Assembly: GCF_016801865.2 (NCBI RefSeq)
Contig: NC_068938.1
Coordinates: 27,354,240 to 27,418,239, forward strand
Length of the DNA: 64,000 nt
Direction of reading: 5' to 3'
From: Culex pipiens pallens
Taxonomy: Eukaryota > Arthropoda > Insecta > Diptera > Culicidae
How positions within the stretch are numbered: the stretch's first letter is position 1; each line of letters begins with the position of its first letter. The notes beneath the pieces were generated by a model that saw only the letters and a list, made by a program, of their open reading frames with translations, was not told the origin of the DNA and made no database searches. Shown here in pieces: positions 1 through 12,413 of this stretch. A program made the position numbers and the translations under genes.

Positions 1-3000
1 AGCAATGCTCGTTTCACGACCCGGATTTCCATTAGGTTCCTCAAGATAAGCCATCGTTTTCCAACGAGTCAGTAGTTCACCTACGTCACGAAGAACTGGA
101 TCTGCCAAAGACTTATTCGATACTGAAGCTAAATCCAGTTCTCGTAAGATCGCATCGATCATAGTTGTATTATCACGTTGAATTGCATTCTGTAAAATTC
201 GACCTGTGTTTAGCAGTGAGAAACCGAATTTTCCAAGGCAACGAACCAGCTTCGGTGAGTTATGCTGCATGGCACATTGAACGGGATGCTTTAGGTTGGT
301 ATTACTAAGGTAGAGATACTGATCTATGTCTTGCATCATTTTTATCATCTTCTGGTTGTTTATGTTGACAGCCAGTTGAAACGCAGTGTTTAGATTCTGT
401 GTAGAATGGACATTGATCCAGTTTGGGGATGCTCCCATATCAAGTAAGAGTTTCACAACCTTTTTGTGATTCCTATTGATAGCATGATGCAATGCAAAGT
501 TTCCGTTCATCTTAAATTCATCGGAAAAATAGTTCACATCTGGTATAGATGATAGGTACTCTACAATGGAGTAATGATTTAGATAAGCCGCCAATCCAAG
601 AGAAGAATTCAGATGTTCAGCACGGAGATTCTTGTGTGAGTCATTGTAGAATTTATCTATCAAAAACTTCAATGCAGTGAGATTGTTCGAACGAACTGCT
701 GTATTAACATACGCTTGAGAAGTAAGCAACTCCTCACTGAATCCGGCAAACAAGCGCACCAAACTGTCATTCATGTGAAAGACAATCCCCGACTGTTGAT
801 TTGTGCTGGAAACCGCAGCATTTCTAGAGAGCAGCAGCTGAACACATTCCGAGCATCCGTAATCGATGGCGTAATCCAAAGGTGTGCGCTCTTTCCTATC
901 AGCAGCATTAACATCGATGTCCGGCATGATTTCCAGCAAAAGTGAAACTCTTTCCCGATTTCCAGCTTGAATCAAACGATGCAGTACGGTCCTTCCCAGA
1001 GCATCCCTCTCATCCCAATCGGACATTTCTGTTAGCAGATAGTCCACAATGAGGTCCCAGGAGAAAAACTCTTGAGGCAGCTTAGAATTCCGAACCGGTT
1101 GGGATTGCTTGAAGAGGTTGAATGCTTCTTCGTAATTTCCAAGCTGCAGTGCATACCAAACTCTATATCCCAGAGTAGTTATCTTTGAAGTGTTCTCAGA
1201 TATTTTTGCGGCGAAAAATGCAAGTAGTTTTTGGAAACTTTCCAGATTCGGATTGGCGAACTCAATGCTGGTCATGTCCGAACTAAGTGGTTGAACTGTA
1301 CCAACTGTTCCACAGTGACGTCCAAACAGATCTGTTGATTTAATGGAATTCCATCCATCAGATTGTATGCTCTCCACTAGGGACACCTGCTCCAAAGTCC
1401 AACTCAATACCACAGTCTCGCTAGGGAATGTGAACTCATTCGATTTTGGTTTAACGTTCTGTTTGAACAACCTCATATTTGATTCAATGAAAACCAAAGC
1501 ATTCACAGCTATCTTCACACGCGAGCTATCCGTTAGCACATTGTACGAGAGGGAATCGTGTGCTAGGAAGTTTCGATAGTTTCTTCCATAAATCAGTGGA
1601 ATCCGATGCTTTAGAAGCTGGAAATTGTCACCGTAGTAACCAACCGTAATTAGCATCTCACACAACTCCAATTGGTATAGTTCCAGCGCCATCAGTACAT
1701 GATTCGGAATACTTCGCACCTTTGTTGAAAGATCCTCAATAGATAAAATTCCTGCACCATTGAGAATGGTTCTTATAGCCTCAACTCGTTTGTTGAAAAT
1801 GTCCTGAAGATCTTGCTCATCGCGAGATCTCATCACCTTAAGGGCTTCTTCATTCAGGGGTAGTTTATTTGATTTGAAGAATTTTCTGATAGCCATAAAC
1901 TTGTTGTCAATAAAGAAGATATCTTCGTAGTACTTTAATAGCTGTTTGTGAAAATGTTCGACCATTTCCTTCGTAGGATTGCTTACTCCAAGCTTTACTA
2001 AAATCCCTCGAGTGTTTTCAATACATTCTTCGTCTTTGATCGCCACCAGCTTACGTTCGATGTTGGCCAAAACTCCTGACAATACCGTTCCATCCATATT
2101 AAGCAGCTTGGTGTTGCGAGGATGCAGCGAGCTGAGGGTTACGTGATTATCCATCCATTGATTATAAATAATCTGGTAGACTTCTTTCTGCTCCGACAAC
2201 GACAAATTCCAATCAATGATACGATGAATCTTGGAGATCGATGCCTTTGCTAAACAAGCGTCTTTGATGTCCAGGAAGTTGAAATGCCAATTCCGCAATA
2301 AGCTTTTTCTTAGAACGTCAATTACACCGGTTTTACGCTGCAAATCTTTTAGCAAGAACTTCACACTGTCTTGATCTTCAACTGTATGGATTTCAGTCGC
2401 GTTTATAGTTTGTTCCATTTCTTTAAACTTTCTCATAATCTTGTCGAAAAATTGCATTTGTCCAACTTCAGGCAGTGTTAAAATTGAAACATATTGCAAT
2501 AACGATTGTAGTTCAGCAGTATCTCTGCATCTTCGCATTGTCCCGAGAAGGGTTCGACTGACATTCAGCAAAGTACAAATGAATATTATTGCGAATATCA
2601 TCCCGGTGTACTCGCTGTGGGTGGCAATCGCATGGAACAGGTTGGCCTCGGTAGAGTTGGATAGGAACCGTTTCGCCAGCGGGTACTTGTGTGAGAAAAA
2701 TTCCCGAAAATACTTGTTGGTGTCCGGGAAAAGGGCAGTCAGCATGGTGTTGAGGATTTTTCCGACTACTTTAGGCACATTTGGGGAGTTTTTGGTGCTT
2801 TTGATTGATTCCCCAATCACTTGAATCAATCGTTTGACTGCTGGCACCGTTAGATATTTTGAATCATTACACTTGCGACATTCGGCTATCCCTTCGATAT
2901 GAAACAGGCACTTTTGTATTGAATAGAGCTGTTTGGCTCTGAAATAATTGCGTTTGAGGTTGTGTAACACTGATCCGTCTCTACTGCTAACGTTGACCGA

Positions 3001-4059
3001 AACTTGACTAATTTCACTTGCTATAATCTCACTTACAAAAATGTTTGGATCTACTTTTTTCTTCAGTCCGCTTATCAGTCTATTTATGATATTTTCCTGG
3101 AGATTCATCGAAGTATTCATGCTAGTCCATGTCTCGTACAGCTGTTCTTTCGATGGCACTTCATCTTTGGGAACCGCACTCACTAATGTGTTCATGTGTT
3201 CATTCAGCTTGTCTAGATAGGCTTTCACAAGTTTCAGTTGCCGACAGATTGTCTCCAAGTACTGCATCATGTTTATCTTATTGATAAGAAACTTGAACAA
3301 TTCGTACTCGGTACCACACTCAAAAATTGACACCAAAATTGCTAGACAAAACGTAGCTTCCATAACTGGTAAGTGCTTCAAGAATCGCTTGTCTTTTACA
3401 AAAAAGAGATGGTTGTGAATCGCCTTGATCCTGAACAGAAATTCGTTGTCAACGTTGGCATAGTTTCGATCGCCGAATTTCTTCTTCAACGCCTGCCAAT
3501 GATCTTCAATCACTGCAAAGTGCGTTCGCCACTCGTTTGGATCCTTCACTCCCCCAACATCCCCGTACAAATTGTTATGGGCAAAACGCGTCAACTGATA
3601 CTGCACAAACACTTCCATTTCCATCGTGATAGGAACCCGCCTCGCGTTCAACTCGATCATCGCGTTCGACACTCTGCGAAATATCTGCTCTCCGTCGAAG
3701 CTTTTGCACTCCAGAAACAGCTTGTAGACCGGCACCGAACCACGCCGTATCATGACGTAGAAGCTACGTTCATCGGACAGGTTCACCAACTCAGCGCTCA
3801 CCATCGCCTTGGCAAGTTCACGATCACCCAGCTGCGTGAGAACCACCTCCGTCGCTGTTTTGCCGTCCGCATCGCGTTGATCGCACTCTACCAGGCTGGA
3901 TTCGATGAGAAATTGCACAATTTCGGACTTTTTTTCGTGCTGCAGTTTGATCGCCTTGTGAAGAAGTGACACTTGGTTGCACTCTTCAAGTAACAGTGGG
4001 TTGGTGGATGCTCCAGGTTCCATACTTTGCAGTATGGCTTGCATGATATCTTGGTCCAT
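1..4059 (-). CDS. Large ankyrin-repeat protein with HEPN-like motif (3' end outside window)
   Basis: An uninterrupted minus-strand frame of 1353 codons runs from the ATG at 4059 to the left edge, where it is still open, so the C-terminus is missing. The start has A at -3 and is the first in-frame ATG. An ankyrin-like segment lies near residues 30-75 (SLLHKAIK, DADGKTA). A long helical region follows, without recognised domains. Better ankyrin repeats are near residues 1018-1080 (DALGRTVLHRLI, ERTPLDYAI) and 1183-1215 (GNFALHHAI, VVKLLLDMGASPN). Residues 829-834 read RNFLAH, the R-N-x3-H pattern of HEPN-superfamily ribonucleases. Ankyrin repeats usually mediate protein contacts; HEPN domains often cut RNA. 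No signal peptide is obvious, so it is probably intracellular. The lack of introns over 4 kb is notable and could suggest retroposition or an intron-poor family. I do not recognise a named orthologue; the function is unknown. Confidence 0.88.
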   Translation of the reverse strand, partial: MDQDIMQAILQSMEPGASTNPLLLEECNQVSLLHKAIKLQHEKKSEIVQFLIESSLVECDQRDADGKTATEVVLTQLGDRELAKAMVSAELVNLSDERSFYVMIRRGSVPVYKLFLECKSFDGEQIFRRVSNAMIELNARRVPITMEMEVFVQYQLTRFAHNNLYGDVGGVKDPNEWRTHFAVIEDHWQALKKKFGDRNYANVDNEFLFRIKAIHNHLFFVKDKRFLKHLPVMEATFCLAILVSIFECGTEYELFKFLINKINMMQYLETICRQLKLVKAYLDKLNEHMNTLVSAVPKDEVPSKEQLYETWTSMNTSMNLQENIINRLISGLKKKVDPNIFVSEIIASEISQVSVNVSSRDGSVLHNLKRNYFRAKQLYSIQKCLFHIEGIAECRKCNDSKYLTVPAVKRLIQVIGESIKSTKNSPNVPKVVGKILNTMLTALFPDTNKYFREFFSHKYPLAKRFLSNSTEANLFHAIATHSEYTGMIFAIIFICTLLNVSRTLLGTMRRCRDTAELQSLLQYVSILTLPEVGQMQFFDKIMRKFKEMEQTINATEIHTVEDQDSVKFLLKDLQRKTGVIDVLRKSLLRNWHFNFLDIKDACLAKASISKIHRIIDWNLSLSEQKEVYQIIYNQWMDNHVTLSSLHPRNTKLLNMDGTVLSGVLANIERKLVAIKDEECIENTRGILVKLGVSNPTKEMVEHFHKQLLKYYEDIFFIDNKFMAIRKFFKSNKLPLNEEALKVMRSRDEQDLQDIFNKRVEAIRTILNGAGILSIEDLSTKVRSIPNHVLMALELYQLELCEMLITVGYYGDNFQLLKHRIPLIYGRNYRNFLAHDSLSYNVLTDSSRVKIAVNALVFIESNMRLFKQNVKPKSNEFTFPSETVVLSWTLEQVSLVESIQSDGWNSIKSTDLFGRHCGTVGTVQPLSSDMTSIEFANPNLESFQKLLAFFAAKISENTSKITTLGYRVWYALQLGNYEEAFNLFKQSQPVRNSKLPQEFFSWDLIVDYLLTEMSDWDERDALGRTVLHRLIQAGNRERVSLLLEIMPDIDVNAADRKERTPLDYAIDYGCSECVQLLLSRNAAVSSTNQQSGIVFHMNDSLVRLFAGFSEELLTSQAYVNTAVRSNNLTALKFLIDKFYNDSHKNLRAEHLNSSLGLAAYLNHYSIVEYLSSIPDVNYFSDEFKMNGNFALHHAINRNHKKVVKLLLDMGASPNWINVHSTQNLNTAFQLAVNINNQKMIKMMQDIDQYLYLSNTNLKHPVQCAMQHNSPKLVRCLGKFGFSLLNTGRILQNAIQRDNTTMIDAILRELDLASVSNKSLADPVLRDVGELLTRWKTMAYLEEPNGNPGRETSIA

Positions 4060-4109
4060 AGTTGAGGGTGATAAACAAAACAAACCAGTTGGAGAGGCGT
4101 ACTAAAGTG

Positions 4110-4123
4110 AACTGAGAAACTGA
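4110..4123 (-). promoter_or_regulatory. Candidate initiator sites of the ankyrin gene
   Basis: Two TCAGTT matches to the arthropod initiator consensus lie on the minus strand 51-64 bases before the ATG at 4059. No TATA box is evident. This is motif evidence only. Confidence 0.25.
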
Positions 4124-4636
4124 AGTGGACATGCGAATCTCTCTGAGTTCATGGTTTAGTGAGGCACAGTTGAGAATGTTAACAAAAATTATGAGTTTTT
4201 ACTTTTTTTTTTCTTAAATCAACATGTTTTTTTTTAATTAAATAATTTAAATGTTTCATTCATCCACACAACACATTTGGTACAATATTTAATGTGTTTG
4301 TGTTTTTTTTTCTGCATGAAGAGCAATATTTTTATTTACGAATTTGCGAAAAGAAAAAGGAATAAACGAAAGAGACCGGCGCGGGGAATCACACAGCGAG
4401 TCTGCAATTATAGTGACTCACGTTGTTGATCGTGGTTTTCGCTGAATTGCTGGGGACATTGATTGTTTAAATCACAGATCATAGAAACATTCAAAATGGT
4501 TAACATTATTGAGACTGATCAAATTATAAGAGAAGGTTGTAAGGTTAAACTTTGCTTTAAATACTATCGAAAAATTTAAAAATAAAGCATAACTTTTTTT
4601 TCAATTGTCCATAACATTGCTTAACCTTTCCCAAAT
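4124..4636. other. Non-coding upstream DNA
   Basis: AT-rich sequence with T-runs around 4200-4320. I see no gene or clear repeat boundary. Confidence 0.5.
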
Positions 4637-6058
4637 GAGCAATTCTCTACCAAAACCGGAAATGGATTTTATTTGTATTTTTTGATTTGTCTCAAACTTT
4701 GTGGGGGCCTTCCCTATGACCAAATAAGCTATTTTGCGTCATTGGTTCACCCATACAAGTCTGTAACTTTTGAGTGAATTTCCTAATCAATTTGGTGTCT
4801 TCGGCAAAGTTGTAGGTATTGTTGAGGACTTTTGAGAAAAAAATAGTTACACGGAAATTTTTTTTTGCAGATTTTTTAATCAACTTTTTTTTCACTAAAA
4901 CTCAATTTCCCAAAATACGTATTTTTTTATTTTCGAGATTTTTTATATGTTTTAGGGGACACAAATCCGCAACTTTTGCCCCAGAGAAAAATGGTCAAAA
5001 AATCTGCCGCCGAGTTATGAATTTTTGAAAAAAGAGTGATATTTGGAAAAAAATCCAAGTTTCATGCAAAAACAAATTTGACATTATTTTTTAATGCAAA
5101 ATTGAATTTGCAATCGAAAAGTACTGCACAGATTTTTTGTTAAAGGGCTCCGTTTTCAAGATATAGCCACCGAAAGTTCGATTTTAGCGATATATTTGCA
5201 GTTTTTCGATTTTTAAAAATAGTGACCATGAGTGACCATTTCTAAAAATATTTTTTTTAAGTTCAGAAAATTTGCTATAAAATTGTCTAAGAGACATGGA
5301 AGATTGGACCTCGGGTTGCTGAAATAGAGCCGCTTTAAGAAAAAGAAACACGAAAATTGAAGTTTTCTAAATCTCACCAAAACAACCTACCATTTTCTTA
5401 TGACGATATCTCTGCAACTAATGCGAGCTGAGGGTTGGTCCAATCTTCAATGTCTCTTAGACAATTTTATAGCAAATTTTCTGAAATTTAAAAAAAAAAA
5501 TTTAGAAATGGTCACTCATGGTCACTATTTTTAAAAATCGAAAAACTGCAAATATATCGCTAAAATCGAACTTTCGGTGGCTATATCTTGAAAACGGAGC
5601 CCTTTATCAAAAAATCTGTAAAGTACTTTTCGATTGCAAATTCAATTGTGCATTAAAAAATATGTCAAACTTGTTTTTGCATGAAACTTCGATTTATTCC
5701 AAAAATCACTATTTTTTTCAAAAATTCATAACTCGGCGGCAGATTTTTTGACCATGTTTCTCTATGGCTCAAAAGTTGCGGATTTTTGTCCCCTAAAACA
5801 TATCAAAAAATCTCGAAAATCAAAAAATATGTATTTTGGGAAATTAAGTTTTAGTAAAAAAAAAGTTGACTAAAAAATCTGCATTTTTTTTCTTCCTAGT
5901 AACTATTTTTTTCTCAAAAGTCCTCAACAATACCTACAACTTTGCCGAAGATCAGAAAATTCACTCAAAAGTTCCAGGCCCCCACAAAGTTTAAGTCAAA
6001 TAAAAAAATACAAAAAATAAAAACGGTCTAAATTGGCCGATTTCGTAGAGAGTTGCTC
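4637..6058. mobile_element. Long palindromic (foldback/MITE-like) element, copy 1
   Basis: A 1.42-kb near-palindrome. The left arm (4637 to about 5315) is repeated inverted in the right arm (about 5433-6058) around a loop of roughly 115 bases. The ends are GAGCAATTCTCT and its diverged complement, and AAAT flanks both ends as a possible target duplication. The right arm lacks about 75 bases present in the left (around 4720-4790). No ORF of transposase size is present, so it is non-autonomous. Related copies are at 13986-15157, 34373-35201, 42021-42579 and 44956-46960. Confidence 0.8.
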
Positions 6059-6471
6059 AAATGATGACTCTCGTTTCGCCAATATAATAAAAAGTGATAG
6101 CTTTAAGTTATTCCAAGTGAGGTTGTATTTTCTTCTTCAATCCTGCTTTTACTCTAACTCTCAAGACACAGATATTGAATTAATTATTGCTCATGAAACC
6201 ATTCTTCTGAAAAAGAACAACACTTCAAACGATGGCTCCCCTTCAAATGGCACATGCAAAATTTAGCCTCAATAAAACCGGTAATTTATCGTGGTTAAAT
6301 GTTTGTACTTGTCGAGATTGCGATCTTGGGAACAGGACCAACCCAACCAACCTTCTCCTGGTGTAACACGTGCCAAGCTCTACTGGTTGCTGTTTCCCAA
6401 AGATAACAAACACACAACCCTCATCCCTTTCGTCGTCCTCCAGGCCGAAAGGACGTTCACCACTTTTCGAA

Positions 6472-6494
6472 ACGACGACGACGACGACGACGAC
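6472..6494. repeat. (ACG)n microsatellite
   Basis: About seven to eight ACG triplets in tandem. They sit inside short overlapping ORFs on both strands that look fortuitous. Confidence 0.85.
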
Positions 6495-8340
6495 AGTTTC
6501 CGGCAAACAACCCGCGCGCGCTCACTCACTTCTGGAATATGGCTTCATAAGACCATCATCGTCGTCGTCGAAAAGGACGAGGACACTACCCGGCGGAGCA
6601 TCCTGCAGGATTTTGAGCTTTAATAAAGTCATACTTTTTATCCCCACCATTAACAGACAAGTTGATGCATGCAGACACATTTCTACTCACAGTTCAAGTC
6701 GCGTCAGTTCAAGTCAGACCAAGTCAAGTCAGGCCAGCCAGCCAGCGAGAGTGTTTGATGTGAAATTTTTATGACGAAAGATGATTGATGTTTCTCACAG
6801 GAGATAAGGTCGCACCCAAGAAGAGTACACTGCAGGTGTGCACACAACACCCACATGCATGGAGAAAGGTAACTACATTCCTTTTTGAAGCCCTGTGCTC
6901 TCTGAAAAGTAGCTACTTTTCAGTGTGGAAAATCTGCTTTTCCGAATGAAAGCGACCGTCTTCAAAGGGCTTTCTCAGCCATGGTTGGCACTCTACGGTT
7001 TGAAGTGCAGGCTAAAGGTGCTGTACTGTGAGGCCAATATAGTTGCTCAAGTGGCCGAATGTGTGACTTTTGAAGTAGTTTTAAATGGTCGCATGAGCGA
7101 CAATTTTACAAACAAACTATAGATTTTTTGATGACTCATCTGATTTAAAACCACTCAAAATCCAAGTCAAAATTTAAAAAATAATTTGACAAGCTTTTCT
7201 CTGCATGCATTTTTAACGACACTTAAAAATATTGTATTAAATTTAGTTTTGACTAATGCTCTAAAGTTTAGTTATTTGGTTTTGGAATTCATAATTTTTT
7301 ATTTAAATGGTTAGACAAAATTTTAAAATATATTTCGAGATGCAAAACTTAACTAGCAAACGAAAATTACTTTCCAATTAACAACTTTTAAGTGTTGAAA
7401 ATTTTCTATCATTTTCTATTTTTAGGCTTAACATATCGACAGTTGGCTGCTGAGATACACTTAGTGTTTATTGCACTCGAATGTAATTACTCGACCTGCG
7501 ATCTAGATTGCTCGATAGTAACATTACGATCTTCAATCGACAATTTTCAGACTTAACGAGTAGACAAAATTGAATCTTAATTCAAATAATTTCAAAAAAA
7601 AAATTTAAATAAAGGATTTAAAAAAAACAAGAAATTTAACACATAAAAGATCTACAAATAAAAAAAATGAATCAAGGTCAAGCATTCCTAAACTCAAAAA
7701 ATCTAGTATTTTAGAAATAAGAATTATTTAAAAAAAAAAGCAACGAATATTTTTTAAATTCTTTGATTTTTTGATAGTTAAAAATTGATAAAAAAAATTA
7801 TATTTTGTATTACTTTTAAGTTTTTGAAATCATTATTGCTTTTAAAAAAATATTAGGTTCCTAAAAAAATTAACAATCTGAAGATTTCTAAAAAGCAATA
7901 AACATTTCAAAGGCAAAAACAAATCTAATTTAAACAATTTTTAAAAATTAAAAAAAAAACAAAGAATTTTAAAAAAACAAAACCTTCAAAATAAAACAAC
8001 GAACAAAATCAGAAAATATATAATTAAATCATAGCAACACTAAGTTCAATTAATGAAAAAAAAGTTTTGAATAAATAAATATCAAAAATCAAGAAATTGC
8101 ATAATTTAATGTCCTAGAAAAAAATAATACTAAAACAACAAGGCATTTCTGAACTCTAGTACTTATTTAAAACATAAAGTTCATTTAGATAAATACAACT
8201 ATTTTTTTAAGTGAAGTAGAGTAAGTTTAAAAAAAAATAAGATTTTTAAAATCTTCATTTATTTCATATTCTTTAATTTTTTGATTGTATTAAATTCACT
8301 GAAATTTTACATTTTTATTTTTTTTAGTTTTTGAAATCAT

Positions 8341-8425
8341 TAGACCGTTGCAATTATTTTTCATAGTTTATGTCGCCCCTCCCCCCTTCAAAGTCGGCCT
8401 GAATAATGAGGGGGCAAAAACAATG
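8341..8425. repeat. Relic of the 110-bp palindromic MITE
   Basis: GACCGTTGCAATTATTTTTC, a C-rich block and a GGGGGC stretch match, in inverse orientation, the complete copy at 35771-35880. Only part is preserved. Confidence 0.55.
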
Positions 8426-9692
8426 TTTAATCAACCGAAAACCAGTTAAGATGCATTTTCCTGCGTTCATAAACATATTTAGCATGTTTGAACTCCTTTG
8501 AAAACATTTTAAATTTTCATAAAATACCAAAGTTTCAATCTTTTTCAACCAACTTTAGAACCTTTCCATCTTGATGCAAAGTAACAATTTTTTTAAAGTA
8601 TTAGATGGATTAAATATGCTCTAAACATTGCATTTTCTTTTTTGACTCCGAGATAACAATACAAAAAAATATTTAATTATAAAAAAAGATCGCAAAAACG
8701 GAACAATGTTCTACAATCTTCTGTAAAAAAAACCCTTCCAACTGACCGAACACTCGCCCAGATTAATCTAATTCTTGTTTTCCCCCCACTCACCCAACCC
8801 AAGTCCAGTATCCGGTTTCAGCTGGAGCTGGAGTTCCTATGTTTTTTCTCCGTTCACAAGTCATATTTCAAATGAATATTTCAAAGGCAAAAAATCGTTT
8901 TTTTATTATTTATCAAAATTGAAAAATCAAGGAGTTTAAATAATACAAAGAATAAAAACTACTAAGATTAAGAAAAAAAACAAGGATAGAAAAATACAGA
9001 GAATCTATAAATACATATAATAACAAAAAATGAAAAATCGAGCAATTCAAAAATTTTATATAATAAAAATTTCAATTAAGATTTCTATATATTTTTTAAT
9101 TTAAATAAATAACACAATTCTTGATTGAGCTTTTTTAATTTTTGATTTTTTTTTTTATCTCTGAAAATATTTTTTTCACTTTTTTAAAATCAGATTTTTC
9201 TATAATTTATAAATATTAAATAATTTCTAATGATAATTTTGTTATGAGTTTTTGAATCATGAAACTTTTGATTTTATTTGAGTTTCTGTAAACAAGCTTC
9301 GATTTTATATCGAGATTTGCCCGATCGCCAGTCGTAATTTGAAACCAATCCCAATCTGTAATCGTCAACTTTTTACATATCGTTGACTAATTTCGATAGA
9401 GTGCAATATTTATAACGACAGCCTCTTGAATTTTAAATTTATTAAACACAATTTTCTATCATATGGTTTGCTCTCATTTTTAAACACGCGATATCTCGGA
9501 ACCTTTGGTTCGATTTAACTGGACTACACTAAAGTACAGCGATTTTAGTTTATTTAAGTTCTTTAAAAATTATCAAAAAATAAAAAAATACGATTTTTAC
9601 ATTTTTAACTTTTTTTATTGATTATTTTTTCGATGTTTGCAAAAGATCATGAAAAATTGTTAGTACAACGCCGAAATAAATTTAGATTGTCT

Positions 9693-9721
9693 TGTATGTA
9701 TGTATGTATGTATGTATGTAT
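9693..9721. repeat. (TGTA)n microsatellite
   Basis: About seven tandem TGTA units. Confidence 0.9.
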
Positions 9722-12413
9722 TAGTACCCCCGTCTTAGCAGGACTTGACCATGACCGTATATAAGTTTAGTTTGTCTTGTGTTAAACCTTGTCATTGCCA
9801 AGTCTAGTGCATGATTACGACTGTAGGTAAATTTGTAATAAATTTATGATTTTATCTCATAAATAGCTAGAACTTTGCTGTGTGTCTATCAATTTGATGA
9901 AATAAAAAAACCCGTTGCCAAAGTTTTATCAACACTATTTTATGAACTTTTTCTTTCAACTTTATTGTAATCCTTCTTCTACCTCTTATCTTGATAAGAA
10001 GAAAATTTATACACATTTGCTCAATATGATTTGTTATTTGTTAAAAAAATTGTTAGTGTTTAATCAAAAAGTGCAAAAATGTTTCGAAAAACATCACATT
10101 GGTAAACTTATTAAGAACATTAATTACATTATTTGTACGTTTAAAGTTTGTTTAACACCAAGCAGCATTTTATTTGCCCATAGTCACATCCCAATGACGG
10201 TATTTCGATGTTTTGAAAATTCCTGCTAAGTTAAATCATGACTTTCTTCATCAAAAATAAAAAAAAACAATCCTAATTGCTTAAATCCAAACACAGGAAT
10301 GTTAAAGAGAGTATTATTTCTACAATGAAACCGGCAAATATTTCTCCATTTTATCAATTAAATCTTTCATCAAGTCAAGGAAGTAGCTGAGGGACCTTTC
10401 ACTAACTCAGAAGTCCAAAAACTTAATAGAATCCAAAAAATCATCCCAAACCATAATGACACCGTTAGTGGTTAAAATTACACCCCCCCACATTCCCTCT
10501 ACCCAGACGTGCTTAACCAATTCAATTAATTTGGTGTGTAATTAATTGCTAATTGAAATAAAATTCAATTTTCAGGTTCATTGCGGTTTTGCATAAATCA
10601 GGACCACGACGCGTGGAAACACGCTCGTTTTGCTCAGATTCTCTCCTGGCCCACCCGCTCATCCTCCCAAAATAGGGTGGTTAAACACATGTGACTTGTC
10701 CTCCCACCGTCACCTTCCTTTTTGGAGGGGAGTTTTTTTTTTGTTTTCACAGTGAGGGAGTGCAGTTGTAACTGTTTTTTTACTCGTGTCTGCTGCGAAT
10801 GTGTCGGTTTCAAAATGGTATGCAAATTCAGTGGCAGGAATTTTAATCGAAATGACACTTTATTAGCACTGTTACACGTTGCTGGTTAAAATAACTCGGC
10901 AGGGTGGGACGCTGGAATGTTTTGATTGTTTTTCAGGGTGAAATTTGTGCTTAAAAAAAGAGAAACTCCTAACAGCAATCAATTTCCACAATCACCTCAA
11001 TTGATGCGCGCAAATTGTGGAAACCCATTCGCCTCGTTCGATTTGGCATTACAATAATTCAATTTGTTATCCTCTGTTGGTTGTGCGAACATGATGTTTT
11101 TTTCCAGGGTGCGCCAGGTGCTTTGCCCAAAGTTCCACACTAATAGCCTTCCTTACCCGTTTTTTTGCTGTTGCTGTTGTTGCCCACCCTGCCAAAACTC
11201 TGATCCGGGGGATCCAAAACCAATTCCGCACCTGAATTGATACGTAGATAGCAGTACGGAAAAGGTACACATCGATAGATTTCATCCAATCTATGAGGAG
11301 TGGGGGGAGCACCCAACAAGATAAAGTGATGAATCACACAAAGAACCTCCCTCACCTCTTCTTCTCTGGCGCAAGTGTGGAAGGGGAAAACGAATCGAGT
11401 TGCTCAAATTGAAAATTTCCACAATAAATCCAGCGAGCCGAAGTGAGGGGCACGCGCGTAGTTTGGCGCCATAAATCACTCAGTTGCGCAAACCCGATCA
11501 TCGAAATCGGGGCATTAATTCGGACATTTTATGCCCCCTTCCCTCGCTGCCCATTTTTATCATATTTATATCCATTGTGACGCGGTGATATATCACGGGA
11601 GATCGCATAAAAATCGTACATTTTTTCCAAAGAAAAGAGGTTCTCAGTCCCGAAAAGCGTAGCCGTGAGGAGGATCTAGGTTAAAAGCAATGTATCAAAA
11701 TAGACATTTCTTCGACCATCACCACCTTGGTTTTGGAAGGTATTGTATTGCTTCCAAAAGTTTTTTTTTAAATTTTATTTGCATTATATAATGCGATGAA
11801 TTCCCGAAAAAAACTATTTTTTATTTTCGATTTTTTATGCGCTTTTAAAAAGACAAAAAAATAAGAAAATATCAAAAATTTGGACAAAATTATTATTTTA
11901 AAAACATTTTAAAAATTTGCTAAAATGTAACGGTTTAAAGTTATAACTGGTTTCAGCTATAAATTTTCGATTTGTTCAGGTTTGCTGAGTTAAAAAATCT
12001 TAATGAAAAAAACGACAGGGTGACAATTTGAAAAATTCATTTTCATCGATTTGAATGCTTTGTGAGGCTCTATATCAGAATTTAATTGCCCGATTTTCAA
12101 AGTGTCAAAGAGAAATTAATAGGAAATTTTCTCAGCTCCCTAAATAAATCAGAAGTGCTTTCCTTCTAAGAATTAATTTCTAAACTCAAAAACCCTAAAA
12201 CATCGAATGCTTCTAGCAAAAAGAAGCCATAACTAGAAAAAAAATACAATTTAAAAAAAATTATAAAGTATTTTTTGATTGCAATTTTTTATCAAACAAC
12301 TATTTTGTGTTTTTTTTGTCCAGATTTTCATTTTTTTTTTTCAAAAATTCATAACTCCTGAACAAGTATTGCACCATTATGCACTATGCCTCAAATGATG
12401 CATTTTTCAGAAC

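Larger units (their letters stand above)
6059..12413. other. AT-rich intergenic DNA
   Basis: No convincing gene. The 6200-6800 and 10500-11500 portions are less AT-rich and hold only short overlapping ORFs without recognisable domains. The remaining stretches are strongly A/T-rich with many homopolymer runs. Confidence 0.6.

Noticed and set aside
3373..3969. 198-codon plus-strand ORF
   Set aside because: Antisense to the continuous ankyrin-protein frame; no domain.
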